Shown here: positions 1 through 11,000 of the stretch, in pieces
How the letters are laid out: every line of letters starts with the position of its first letter
Numbering within the stretch: position 1 is the stretch's first letter
Origin: Lepturacanthus savala
Lineage: Eukaryota > Chordata > Actinopteri > Scombriformes > Trichiuridae
Direction: 5' to 3'
DNA: 64,000 nt
Assembly (NCBI GenBank): GCA_030544235.1
Contig: CM060466.1
Span: forward strand, 23,145,575 to 23,209,574
Made by a program: the position numbers and the translations under genes
Notes under the pieces: generated by a model
Told to the model about the DNA's origin: nothing
Seen by the model: the letters and a program-made list of their open reading frames with translations, nothing else
Database searches by the model: none

Positions 1-1708
1 GCTGTTTTTCTCATTAGTCAGTGGGGTATGGTGTCATTGCAGTGCGGGGGTGGCAAAGCTCTGTCAAGTCAAATCTTCCAAGTTTTAGCAGAGCAGCAGT
101 CAATATACATGATTGAATGCTCCGCCAAAGCAGGGAAATATCGCTAGTGGAAGAAAAAGGCTGAGTGCATTCAGCAGCGTGCGTTCAGACAGACATTAGC
201 CACTGATGCTGTGCTCTGCCAGTAATATGGAGTTTAAATGCATATCTTGTTCTCTTTAACAGGCCACCAACTGGTGTACTTCCGAATAATAAAAAAAAAC
301 AAACAAAGATTATCGGCCTATTTTGCATTCCAGTGCAGCACCAGGGAAGCCCTGCATTTTTCAGGATGACAGGGGATTCATAAACCCCCCCGTGTCTCCA
401 GCTTGAATCAGGATTTGGGGAAATGTTGAGACGAGGTTGTCCGCTTTGATATCCATCCAGTGTGTTGCTGAGTGGCCCGTGTTTTGTTGTCACTCTGCGT
501 AGGAACTGGGGCTCTCTCTAACCTAATAAGGTCTTGCCTGGGGTGACAGCGCTGAGGACAAATGACTTGACTAGGACGTTAATGTAGGTGGATCACCCCT
601 CTGTACTTCCATTCCAGCTCTGGCACTGAAACGGAATGAAAACGTCAGCAAGAAAAATGTACTGTTGCTGTGAGTTGAGAATATTTATTTAGTTTTTTCT
701 CCGGCCCCTATTTTCCTCTGATAAATCGCCTGCGGAGCTCCTTTGGCTGACTTATGTTTGAGAGAGACCAGCACAGTCTAAAATTCTGCTGCTTACAGCG
801 TATTTATCCTCACTTATCAATTACTGTTGAGCCATTTCTGTTTTTCTAGTGTCGACAATATAAAAGGTAGATTCCAGGCTCAGCATCTGTTTATTGGCAA
901 AATTATTTTGATTTGGGATGATGTATAAACTGTTGGTATACTATAGTATACTGTGTGTACTGTATTCTGTATACACACTATATTGTATAGTATACAGTAT
1001 ACTGTGTGTATATGTTGGTTGATGTGCTGAGGGATGAGTAATTAAAGATAAACAATAAATATAAGAGCAGAAATGATATTAGCAAGTAAACAGATTATTA
1101 ATTAGTAACACATTTGCTAGCTTATTAAAGGTACAGGTGCCTCCTTCCACTTAAGGGTGAAATCCCAGAAATTCTCAAGCTTGCACATATGAAGGCACAA
1201 AGTAGATAAACAACATTTTAAGATAGTTAGAGTTCCTATCATATTCACAAATCCAGTCCGTATAGGATCCTTAGCCTGTGCACATTATTTTTGATACATT
1301 TTCACCACCCTGATTTTCCGATAAACCTCGTCCATGTGCACATTGTTATTACTTGGTTTGTGTGTTCTGGGCTACTGTAGAAACATGGCATAGCAACGTG
1401 AAGGGCTTCATGGAGGAAGATCTGCTCCACATGTTGATTAAAAACAGCTCAGTCTAAAGGAATAAAAACACAATAACTGTTTTATATACCAATTAACATA
1501 GTTCTGAGAACTGTAGACTCTTAGATATTGCTAAATCTTACACATTGCACCTTTTAATTGTAAAAATGCATTTTCATGCATAATTTTAAAAAAAATGACT
1601 CATTGTTTCTCAAAAATTGAATTGACTATTATGGTGTTTTTGACTGTTTGTTTTCACAGTTTTCTGACATTTATCATCATAAACCATTAAATAATTAATG
1701 AAGAAAAT

Positions 1709-1765
1709 AATATATATATATAATATATATATATATAATATAATATATATATATAATATATATAT
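1709..1765. repeat. (AT)n microsatellite with AAT interruptions
   Basis: Alternating AT with regular AAT breaks over about 57 bases; no coding meaning. Confidence 0.9.
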
Positions 1766-2733
1766 GCAGATCCATTGCTAATAATTATTTGTTGCCATCA
1801 CAGACCTAATTCACATAAAAGTGCTTGAGATAATGTAGGAATATGATCATTATCATTTAATCGTGTGGGGAATGCGTTTTCATTCCCTTGTACTCTGACT
1901 TTATCGTAGAACTGTGTAACTGTATATAATCAAATTAAATGAGTTCCTTCTAAAAAAGTAAAAAGTGACAGAACTTTTACCATAAATGGGCATCATAGTT
2001 TGTCCCAACAGTCCAGGATCAGGTTCTAGTTTCAGTGCAGTAATGATGACTAGTCTTGATGGCCTATTATTTGATTCTGTAAATGAATACATGCAAACAA
2101 CAGGAATTTCCCACATTGTTATTATAATCAGTTTGCTTATGTTGCATGTGATTAGTTAGCCGGTGTTGCTAAGTTATCTTAATACCGGACCTGTTGAGCC
2201 AGCTTCCAAAACCCACTTCAGCATCACCTTGAAGGAGCGTGTGTAGGTTTACTGTTGAAAGTCAGAAGGATGTGAAGTACATCGTGGGGAAAATAAACTT
2301 CAGCTCGTCCAGCTGACTGTTTGGAGGCTTAGCACATAAGTGCTTTGTGGATGAAATGGATTCACATCCTCTCGAGTGTATGGAGTGCCCTGCTTTGCAG
2401 TTACTTAGGATGATTCTCTGAGCAGTGAAATGCAGTTCCTCTGCTCCTCATCTGAAGAGCAGCGGTCCCAAGGCGCGATAGGAATAGACACGAGTCTTGT
2501 GACCAAATTAGACACCACATGCTCAGAAAACAATCACATCCACCAACACCTGTACCTGTAGTTTTTTGTAGTAGTAGTTAAAAGGATTCATGTGTAGAAG
2601 GTGGTGTGAAGGGGGAACATCTTGGGTGTGTGCTGCATTCACACGTGCACTCGGAGCTGTCAGTTCATGACTGGATCACCCAAGAAGCAGGTTATTGCCA
2701 AGAGGTGCACTGGGCGTAATGCTATACTGTAGA

Positions 2734-2860
2734 GCAGGGGTCTCAAACTCACGGCCCGTGGGCCAAATGCGGCCCGCCGGATGCTAGTTTGAGGACCCCG
2801 CCTTGATATGAAAGTTTAATGTTAGTGCGGCCCGCGTGAGTTTGTACGGTGGCCGGGAAC
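2734..2860 (+). mobile_element. hAT-like (Charlie-type) DNA transposon fragment
   Basis: Starts with CAGGGGTCTCAAACTC followed by GGCCCGTGGGCC and AAATGCGGCCCGC. This layout is typical of vertebrate hAT/Charlie termini. No matching inverted end was found downstream, so it is a truncated relic and its right limit is a guess. Confidence 0.55.
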
Positions 2861-4283
2861 CCTCAATGCTGCAAATAAAAGAAACGCTGCAAACATAAAG
2901 AAACAGTAAATTACCGGGGACTATTATTGGCGGTGCGCCTGTAGTTTTTATGTCTCTATGGGACATTCCTGTGTGCTAGGTACCTCAACCAAAAAGGTTA
3001 CAAAAATGATAACGAGTACCATGGTAATGGAAATGCTTAAATAAGTGTACCGTACTGTACTGCACAGCCTAGTGGAAACGGGGCATATTATCCGCTCTGC
3101 TGTGTCCTCCGGTTTCCCCTTCATGAATGATGAATAAAGACATCTGCCACCTGCTGGTATGAAGACGTATTTCCTCTCACGTATGCGCAGAACAGACATG
3201 CTAGGGGGCTGCTGGCTGTTGGTGTTCAAGTGCTACTTTCAGACACAGGCACTGATGGGTCTGTGAGGCCAGTAGCTTCTTCTCGTGCCGTGCCTCCTTT
3301 CGGAGTTTTATATTTCACCTCGGTCAGGGCCGGTCCTGGCCCCCCCCCGGAGTTCATTTCTCCTCCTCCTTCTGCCCCCTCCGCCATCTGTTGACTTTGA
3401 GTCATTTTATTACTTTCTCCTGATTGCTCACCCGGTCTTCCCCTGCCGTTTTTTCATTTGCCACCACCAAAAAAAAAAAAGCCCCAAGAAAGATCGAACC
3501 TAGATTAAGTATCGCAGCGTTGAGTCTAAAATCTTTTTTTGTTTCTCATGTACTGTGCATGTGACTGTGGTCTTGATAGTGATACACACACACTCATCTT
3601 GAGCAGCCTTCGTGCGCCCCCCCTTCCTCCCTCATTCCTCCCAGTTCCTTAAGGAAATTAAGCACATGACTCTGCTCATGTATGAGTCATTGTATTTGCT
3701 CTCTCCGTCTCTTTTCGTCCATTTCCCGTTGTATTTCCAGCTCTCCCTCAGTCTCTCTGCTCATGAATTCCAGATGTTTCCAGATGTGTTTGCTTGTATA
3801 CGTGTTTTAATAACACCTCCACTTCCCATGTCATTTTGACTCCGTGCATATATCCCCAGAGTCTCGTCTATTTTTTTTTTCTTTGTGTTTTGATCTGCCT
3901 CAGCTCCGCACCTTTGGTGTTGCGTTTAGTTTGGCCTTGCTGTAAAATAAGGTTTATACTTTATTCATGTTATTCAAGCCTCTAAGAGGTGATTCATTAT
4001 TTAGATGTTGTACTTTCCAAAGCCAGTTCACTAAGTACATTTTTGGCTCTGAGATTGACTCGCACAAACTGCATTTTTCTTCACCCCCCCACCACCCGAC
4101 CAAACCTCCTGCATTTTGGAACCTTCTCCTGCTCAGTTTTAGTGAAACGGGCCCACGGGGTTCAGAGTTAGACGGCTACAGTATTAATCAGGGGAACTCA
4201 AGCTGTGAAGCGCACAGAGCAAAGTGATCCCCCCGGGGATGGAGCAGAAGAGGGACATTGGTTCCAGATGAAAGGAAGATCGA

Positions 4284-4298
4284 GGGGGGGGGGGGGGG
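4284..4298 (+). repeat. Homopolymer run of 15 G
   Basis: Uninterrupted G run in non-coding DNA; its length is likely to vary between alleles and reads. Confidence 0.9.
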
Positions 4299-5042
4299 AG
4301 CAGCGATCGGAGGGAGGAGCTGAGTTGTTTTCTAATCTAGCGATATGAAGCCACCGACAGGCAAATCTGTCCCCCCCCCTTCAAAGTGTGTTGTAATTGC
4401 TGTGAAAAGCTCCTTTTTAATGGAATACATTAGCATAAAAGCCGGTACACTGTGTTGCGAGTATGAAGAAAGTGAGTTACAAACTATTTTATGGAGCGGA
4501 GCGAGGTAATTTATGTTTAATATTAGGCTCCAAACAAAATATTTTCTTTCCTCCAGGTCTTGTTGCACTGTAATTACTCAGCAGATGTTTGATGTATCCG
4601 TCTGCGCTTTACACAGCCAGAACATTGAGAGGAATGTGGTGGAGATTTCATCAGGGCTCATGATGCCGTTTCACACCAGCAGGCTTCATGCTCGCTGACA
4701 CTTGTGACCTATTTATGATTTAAGAGCCGCGGAGATACTCGTTCTTTCTGCCCGTCTTTTCATCTCCCGCTCGCATGATCTCACTCGCCCCCGTTATCAC
4801 GTCTTTACAAGCGGACAAAAGATCCACTGGGTGGAAAACTCCGGGGGAGACTTGAATTGCGAAGTGGCAGGAGTGTGTCACTGGTGGATTTAATTTGATT
4901 AGGAGCCACTCGCATCCAAGAAATATGAAGTCTTACGTAAAAGTGTGAGCTACGTTCCTGGGTATTGCAAATTATATCGAGTCTTTTTTTTGTGTGTTTT
5001 ACAAATTACCAACCACGTTTCTTCTGCTCTGCTCTCTTTCAG

Positions 5043-5093
5043 AACAACGACCCTTTGACCCTCGGTTACCATGGTTACCCGTCTCATAGTCAG
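5043..5093 (+). CDS. rbfox2: rbfox2 N-terminal coding exon (RBFOX2-type)
   Basis: 51 nt, reading NNDPLTLGYHGYPSHSQ in phase 0. A long pyrimidine tract ending TTTCAG precedes it and GTAAGA follows. It matches the human RBFOX2 long-isoform segment NEPLTPGYHGFPARDSQ, recalled from memory, with one residue fewer near the end. Joining at phase 0 to the exon at 17306 reproduces the human DSQ-GNQ junction as HSQ-GSQ. A TGCATG lies 37 nt past the donor. The ATG inside the exon (ACCATGG) is out of frame and is not the start. Confidence 0.85.
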
Positions 5094-8000
5094 GTAAGAG
5101 CAGGGTTTTGATCTCAGACACGTACAAAAATGCATGTTTTATAATATACCAGCATATTGCTCTGTAATATTTGTTTCCTATCCGGGCACAGTATTCATAT
5201 CGAATTAATAAGACTCAGTGAAGCTCTCTAAACCACAAGGTGGGGGTGTAGATTATAATATATCAGTCATGTAGAAGAAGACACTCTTCTAGTCCTACCC
5301 TCCGCCTACTTTCCTTTCTATTCTCAACAATCAACACAATTATTAATCATCTCTGAGCCACTGCAACAAACTTGTATATATATATATATTTAACAGACAG
5401 AACAAACAGATTTCTAGTTTTGTAATGGATGTATAAAAAAGACCTAACTAGTGTGTGTGTGTGTGTGTGTTAGGAGGGGAAAAGCTGCAATCTGTTTACT
5501 CCTGTTTGTATTAGCCAGCTGATTGTGTTATTAGACTGTTCAGTTTATGTGGTTAATCCTCAAATCATCCTCCATTCATCCTCTCATGCTCTGCCAGTAA
5601 TCCCCTCATCCCTCACTCCCCGTGATGCCCAACAACCTCTGGCTGCTTATCTGTGCTTTATCGGTCTTAAGTCTTCACTCGCACACTCTCTGTTTGCTTC
5701 AGTGTGAGCGCTTTCTTTCCCAGGCTTGTCCGTCCGTACTATCGAGCGGATATTGCATACGCCTGGAAGCCAATTAGCCAATTTTCATTTCACTGCAGCC
5801 GTGAGATGATTCAGCGTTTGAACCGTTTCCTACCTAATGACGATGCTCGCGGAACAATCATAAAGGGCTAAAGTGTAACCATACGTGCGCAGCCTCTTGC
5901 CGGGATATACGAGTCAGTCGAGGACTAACTGGAGGGACTGGAAAGTGCGAACTGGCCTCTGACCAGGAAAAAAGGCAGAGAGGAAGAAAACAATGCTGTG
6001 CAGCGGAGGCTCCCACAACACGGAGGTGCTAAACTGTCAGCGGCAGTGTGAGAATGATGTGATCAAAGGCTCCTGAAAGGAAGAGCCTGGAGAGCAGCAG
6101 AGCCCTATGTGCGAAGAGAGCTTAGCTCTTTGCAGACATGGAATCTGTTTGCCGCCTTTGTCTATCTGTAAAAATAATGGCTTTTTGGGGCTTTCAAACA
6201 TAGTTCCCCATTATATAAATGCTCAGTAATGGCTTTACTTTAAAATGATAGGATCATTATGTATACAAGAGCTTCAATGCTTGTGCAAAATTAGGGGTAA
6301 ATGATATAAAGGAAGAAGAGTGTTATCAGGCTGTATCACTGATAGATTTTACGGTGTATTTTTGAAGCTCCCTTAATCCCTATAGTTTCTATTAAATACA
6401 ATGGTTATTAGATGAAGTATAGAATGATGATGCTGTTTTTTTTACCCTGTCTATCAGCACCTAAGCTGATGACTGTGTGGTTATTCAGTTGTTTTTCTTT
6501 CCTTTTGCCACAGATAAGGAGACAGGGAAAACATTTCTGAAAACAAATTTCTATAGCCCGATCAGACGCTAATTAACTGACACAATTCTTAACAGCGCAA
6601 ACAAGACGCACATTTATCCTCTGTGCTGTAGCTATAATCCCTGAGATTTTCATTATATCAAAACCCAATTTTTGATGCTATTTCCAGTCGTCGGCACATT
6701 TTCAGCAATAGCCATTTGCATTCTGTAATTAACTCTTAAAATAGTAGCTTTTATTGTTACTGGTGGAGTCCACCTTGCCTGTGCAGGATTGAAAATTGTA
6801 TTTGCATTGTGTACACAACAGTTTCACAGGAAATTATGTTGGATGTGAAGTGTGCAGACAAAAATCATGCATCCTTTTTACACAGTGTGAAAGATGACAC
6901 TGGATCATGAGTTCTGTGTTACAGTGCTTGTCGGCATTATTGACTGTTTTCTCCTATGAAAACAAGGCGTGAGAGTGGTCGATACACGTCAGTTTGAACG
7001 GAACTCTAGGACATTTATCAATGGAGCCTCGTTTACTATATTATTACTTTAATGTGACTGCATTTAATTTAGATTCGAGAGGTGCACATTTAGTTTTTTA
7101 ATTAATTAGACAGATGATTTCCAATAATTTTGATATTCAAGTGTGTGACTAATTTTGTTAAGAAATAAAATAAATTAAATTCTCTAATTAAAGCCTATAT
7201 TTTGTGATAGTTGAACCAAACTGGTTGTGGACTGGTTTAAAACATTTTAGGTTGCATCCTTGTTTTTTTTGGAAAACGATAATCAACATTTTTTTTCCTA
7301 TTTTCAGATATTTAATAGACCAAAAAACATATAATGGAACAGAATAATCAATAATCGTTCGTTGCAGCAGATGCTGTGTTGGAAGTGTTGCAGAAATATC
7401 ACCAGGATGAACATAGTACAGTTGGAGTTGTGAGCTTTACAGAAAAGGGATTCAAACGTTAAGCCTGCATGTAAAATTGCCAGCACATTTACGTTAGGTG
7501 GTGGAAGAGTCTATAGGGTGCGTGAGAGGGAGGGAGAGAGAGAGGGAGAGAAGGAACGTCTTCACTTCCTCTCCCAGCGGTGTCAGCAGCCCCAGTTAAC
7601 TCACCTACATGGAGAAAGAGAACAGAAGTAAAGCGAGAGAGAGGGAGGAAGGAGGGAGGGACTGCGACATGAGAGGGAAGCAGAGGGGAGGGGAAAGTTT
7701 GCAGGTGTGACAGAGAGGAGGCAGAGAAGTAGGAGGGGGGAGGCGTCAGGCTATCTGGGTGAGAGAGGAGGAGAAGAGGAGGACCGGAGAAGAGACAGAA
7801 GAGATGAGCAGGCAAGGGCACAGCAGCAAAACAGAAGGCTGGGGGTAGAGGCAAAGGAAGGAGCGAGTGGGAGAGGGAAAGAAAAGAGTGAGTGGGAGAG
7901 AGAGAGAGCGAGCGAGAGATAGATAGAGAGGGGGAGAAAGAAAGCGAGTAAGCAAGGGAGAGTGACAGGGACAGAGGCCAGCGGAGGAGGAGGAGGAGGA

Positions 8001-11000
8001 GGCGGGGAGGGGGGGGATTGGCAGGGCAGACGGAGCGAGCGAGGGCAGAGAGAGGGAGATTTTGAATCTAAGAGACAGACAAGAGATACCGAGCTGGTGA
8101 GGTGACACAGGCTCTGAGAGGGAGAGAAAGCGAGGCAGCGTGAGAAGAGGAACGGAGTGAGAGAGAGAGAGGAGAGACGGCGGTTTGAGTTGCTGCACGG
8201 AATACGATGATGGGACTGTACTATCCTTCCGTGTTGTCGGTGAGTGTTTATCCTGATATCTTTTCATATCCTCCTCCGTGTACACATCTGTCGTGTCCGC
8301 CTCGCCGCGGCTCAGGCTCCGCTGTACACAAAACGGCATCAGAGCGGGCAGCACTGTCATTGAGCATGAAATGTTAATTAACTACTAACAGATGAGGACT
8401 CTGCTTGACCCCTTTTAGAAGAGTGGTCCAGTCAGGGCATTTCTGACTCTCGTTTGGACTCGGCCGGGCCGGTTGCTATGAGGGGGACATAAACACAAAC
8501 TAGCGTAGTAGGCGTAGATGACAGCCAGATAGAGGCTCGGAGATCCTATCGCTACAATTATGATTTTCTGCTACGGTGCAATGAGCGAGCGGTGATGTGT
8601 TGTTATGCCGTTGTTGTGGCATCTGTTCTCCTGCCCAGAGCTACAAGCGCACGCAATTTGAACATCAAGAGCTGCCACTGCCAGAAACTGTGCTGTGCCA
8701 TGTATTATGTATGCTCAGAAGAATCTTATGTGAACATACAGTACATACGGCGCGTTACTCTCATGCAGCTGGATTTAGCAGCTCAGCGTGCCATTTATGC
8801 CGCGATAAAACTCGTTCTGGAGGCGAAAGAGTAAAAAAAAAAAACGGTGAAGGGATGGGGGGTGGGAGAGAGGTAAGTAAAGGGAAAAAAATGTAAAAAG
8901 TCTTTCTTCTTTATTGCCCCTGCAGCTGTCTCTGTGCATCGCTCAAGCCTGTGAGCGAAAGAGACAGGTGTCCACAGAGCAGTTGTCTCTGTCCTTTCCT
9001 TTTTTTTGTAGTCTCCCTTTCTCCCTTCTGCATCTTCTCTATTCAGCTGCCAACACCTCCTCACTGCAATTTCTGTGTCACACATTTCACAAACACACAG
9101 AAGCTCAAGCACACAGTGGGCTGCAAAGTTGGTGCATGAAGTGTCACGTTCATATCATTACATTTCATTTAGGGTGAGTCAAGCTTTGCTTGTGTGTGTG
9201 TGTGTGTGTTCTGTTTATGTGTGTGTGTCTTGCCTATGCTTGCGTGTGTGTTTCTCTTTCAGCTGTACCTTTTGGATTCCTGCTCTCTTTACTGTTTGAC
9301 CTCTTTTCTCCCTCCTCTTGCTCTCCCTGGGGCCCTGGCAGCTGTTATCTCAATGTTTTCTTTTAAGAGCCCCTGGAAGAGGGGGATGGGTTGAGAAAGA
9401 GAGAAGGAGAGAAAGAGAGACGACGGAAATTGATTTCAAAGGTGACGGGACACCCTCAGTAAATTGCCAGGGAAAGCCCGTTTTTGATGAGAACGCCGAA
9501 ATTGTGGGTCTGACCGGACTGGTTGAGCGAGATGGATGACCAGAGAGCCACAGCGAGATGTTCTGTGACAGGAGGATATTGTAGGTCAACTGTGGAGAGA
9601 GAGCTAGTTTGCTTAGTGACGCAATTTCAGGCTGTAAAGCTGACTTTGCAGTAACGTGCGTGCAAGTGCTCCGAGTTGCCTCATGACGGGGCTAATTTAT
9701 TAGCCCTTTTACAGCAGTGCTTTATGCTAATGCTCTTGGCCCATGTTGGAGGGAGAGCTCCAGCAGGAGATCGGGTGCAGAGAGACTGAAATATTTTCTC
9801 AAGCCCCACCTAAGCATGTTCCCTAAGGCGAGGGAGAGACGCTCACCTGCTGCAGAACTATACACACACGCTGCCACTGCTCGCTTACTGTAAATGGGTC
9901 ATGGGGTTTTAACCCAGCCTCCTCCACCTCCCCACCCCGACAAATCATATTATTGATCCTGTTGCAGGGTTAACAATGATGGTTTGTTAAATGATCCCAA
10001 TGAGCCTTGTTGCCGTGGCAACTTGGATGAGTCATTCATTTTGTGCAGATTTGTTAGATGGTTCAAGGCGGGAGGAAAAACGTCGATGGGAGACACCTTT
10101 TGCACTTTGCCTCTAAAATTAAAAAAAAAAGAGAGAGAGAGAGCGAGAGATAGTTATGAAATTGCTCAAACCTCGGGCTGCTGAAACAGAGATGCCTCTT
10201 TAGTAGCTATTTGCATCTCTAATAGTTTTTAAAAGCACTCGCTGTGAGGCATCTGCATGGCTTACAAAAGAACCTGCCTTTTGAAATGGATAGGGGCTGC
10301 CCTCGCCGACTCTTTGGATGGCGCGGTTGACAGTGACAACACTGTCATACTGCTGGCTTGTGTACATTTTTAAACCGCACTGGACAACCGGCTGAGTGTT
10401 CGGGACTAACTCGTTTCATGCGGTCATACTTAATGCAATGGAGGAGGCATGTCCATGTTGGGTAAATATACGTCTTGTCTGAGTTTGTGTGTTCACCTGC
10501 ACATGTGTTTGCATGCGATCAGCAGCTTTTAATGAGCGGTAATTCTGTACAAATAATGCCATTGTCTTTTTGTTTTGGGGTGTTTACCTTTCATAAAACG
10601 CTGCAGAGGAGCCAAGCAGACCATTGACACAGCCGGAGGGGAGATGACAGGGAAAGTATGCATGTGTGTGCACAGACCTGTGCGTACATGTGTGTTTCCC
10701 TGCACACATGCATGTGGCAGGGGAGTCGCCCAGAATGGCGTGCGAGGATAGGGGAACCAGATGTGAGACCCTACAAGGAAAAAGGATGGGGGTCGACTGG
10801 GAGGGGTTTGTTTGACAAGCAGATATGTTACCCTATAAGGAGATGGAGAAGAGTACGGGTGGGAGGTGCCTTGACGCCACTGATATCCTGTTGCTATGAG
10901 GCAAATGGGCCTGATTGACATGCGTGGGGGCGGGACATATGCAAGGGGTCCCGTCTGGATTTTATGAAGCGTAAAGAAGCGAAGCGCACAGCAGAGAAAG

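Larger units (their letters stand above)
1..5042 (+). other. rbfox2 intron or 5' flank, no gene found
   Basis: No exon or RNA gene could be supported before the exon at 5043. The stretch holds TA-rich repeats (960-1010, 1709-1765), a hAT-like fragment near 2734, a pyrimidine-rich part at 3290-3480 and a run of 15 G at 4284-4298. Because the exon at 5043 begins with a good acceptor, this is probably the intron after a first exon outside the window. Confidence 0.6.
5094..8206 (+). other. rbfox2 intron
   Basis: No exon recognised between the N-terminal exon and the alternative first exon. It contains a short TG microsatellite (5451-5471), a TA run (5375-5390) and the purine-rich tract described separately. 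Confidence 0.7.

Noticed and set aside
5069..5093. ACCATGG inside the N-terminal rbfox2 exon as a start codon
   Set aside because: It is out of frame with the downstream RBFOX reading frame.
7746..8360. 204-codon minus-strand frame rich in Ser, Leu and Pro
   Set aside because: It is the complement of the GA-rich tract; composition alone explains it and it overlaps the rbfox2 alternative exon.
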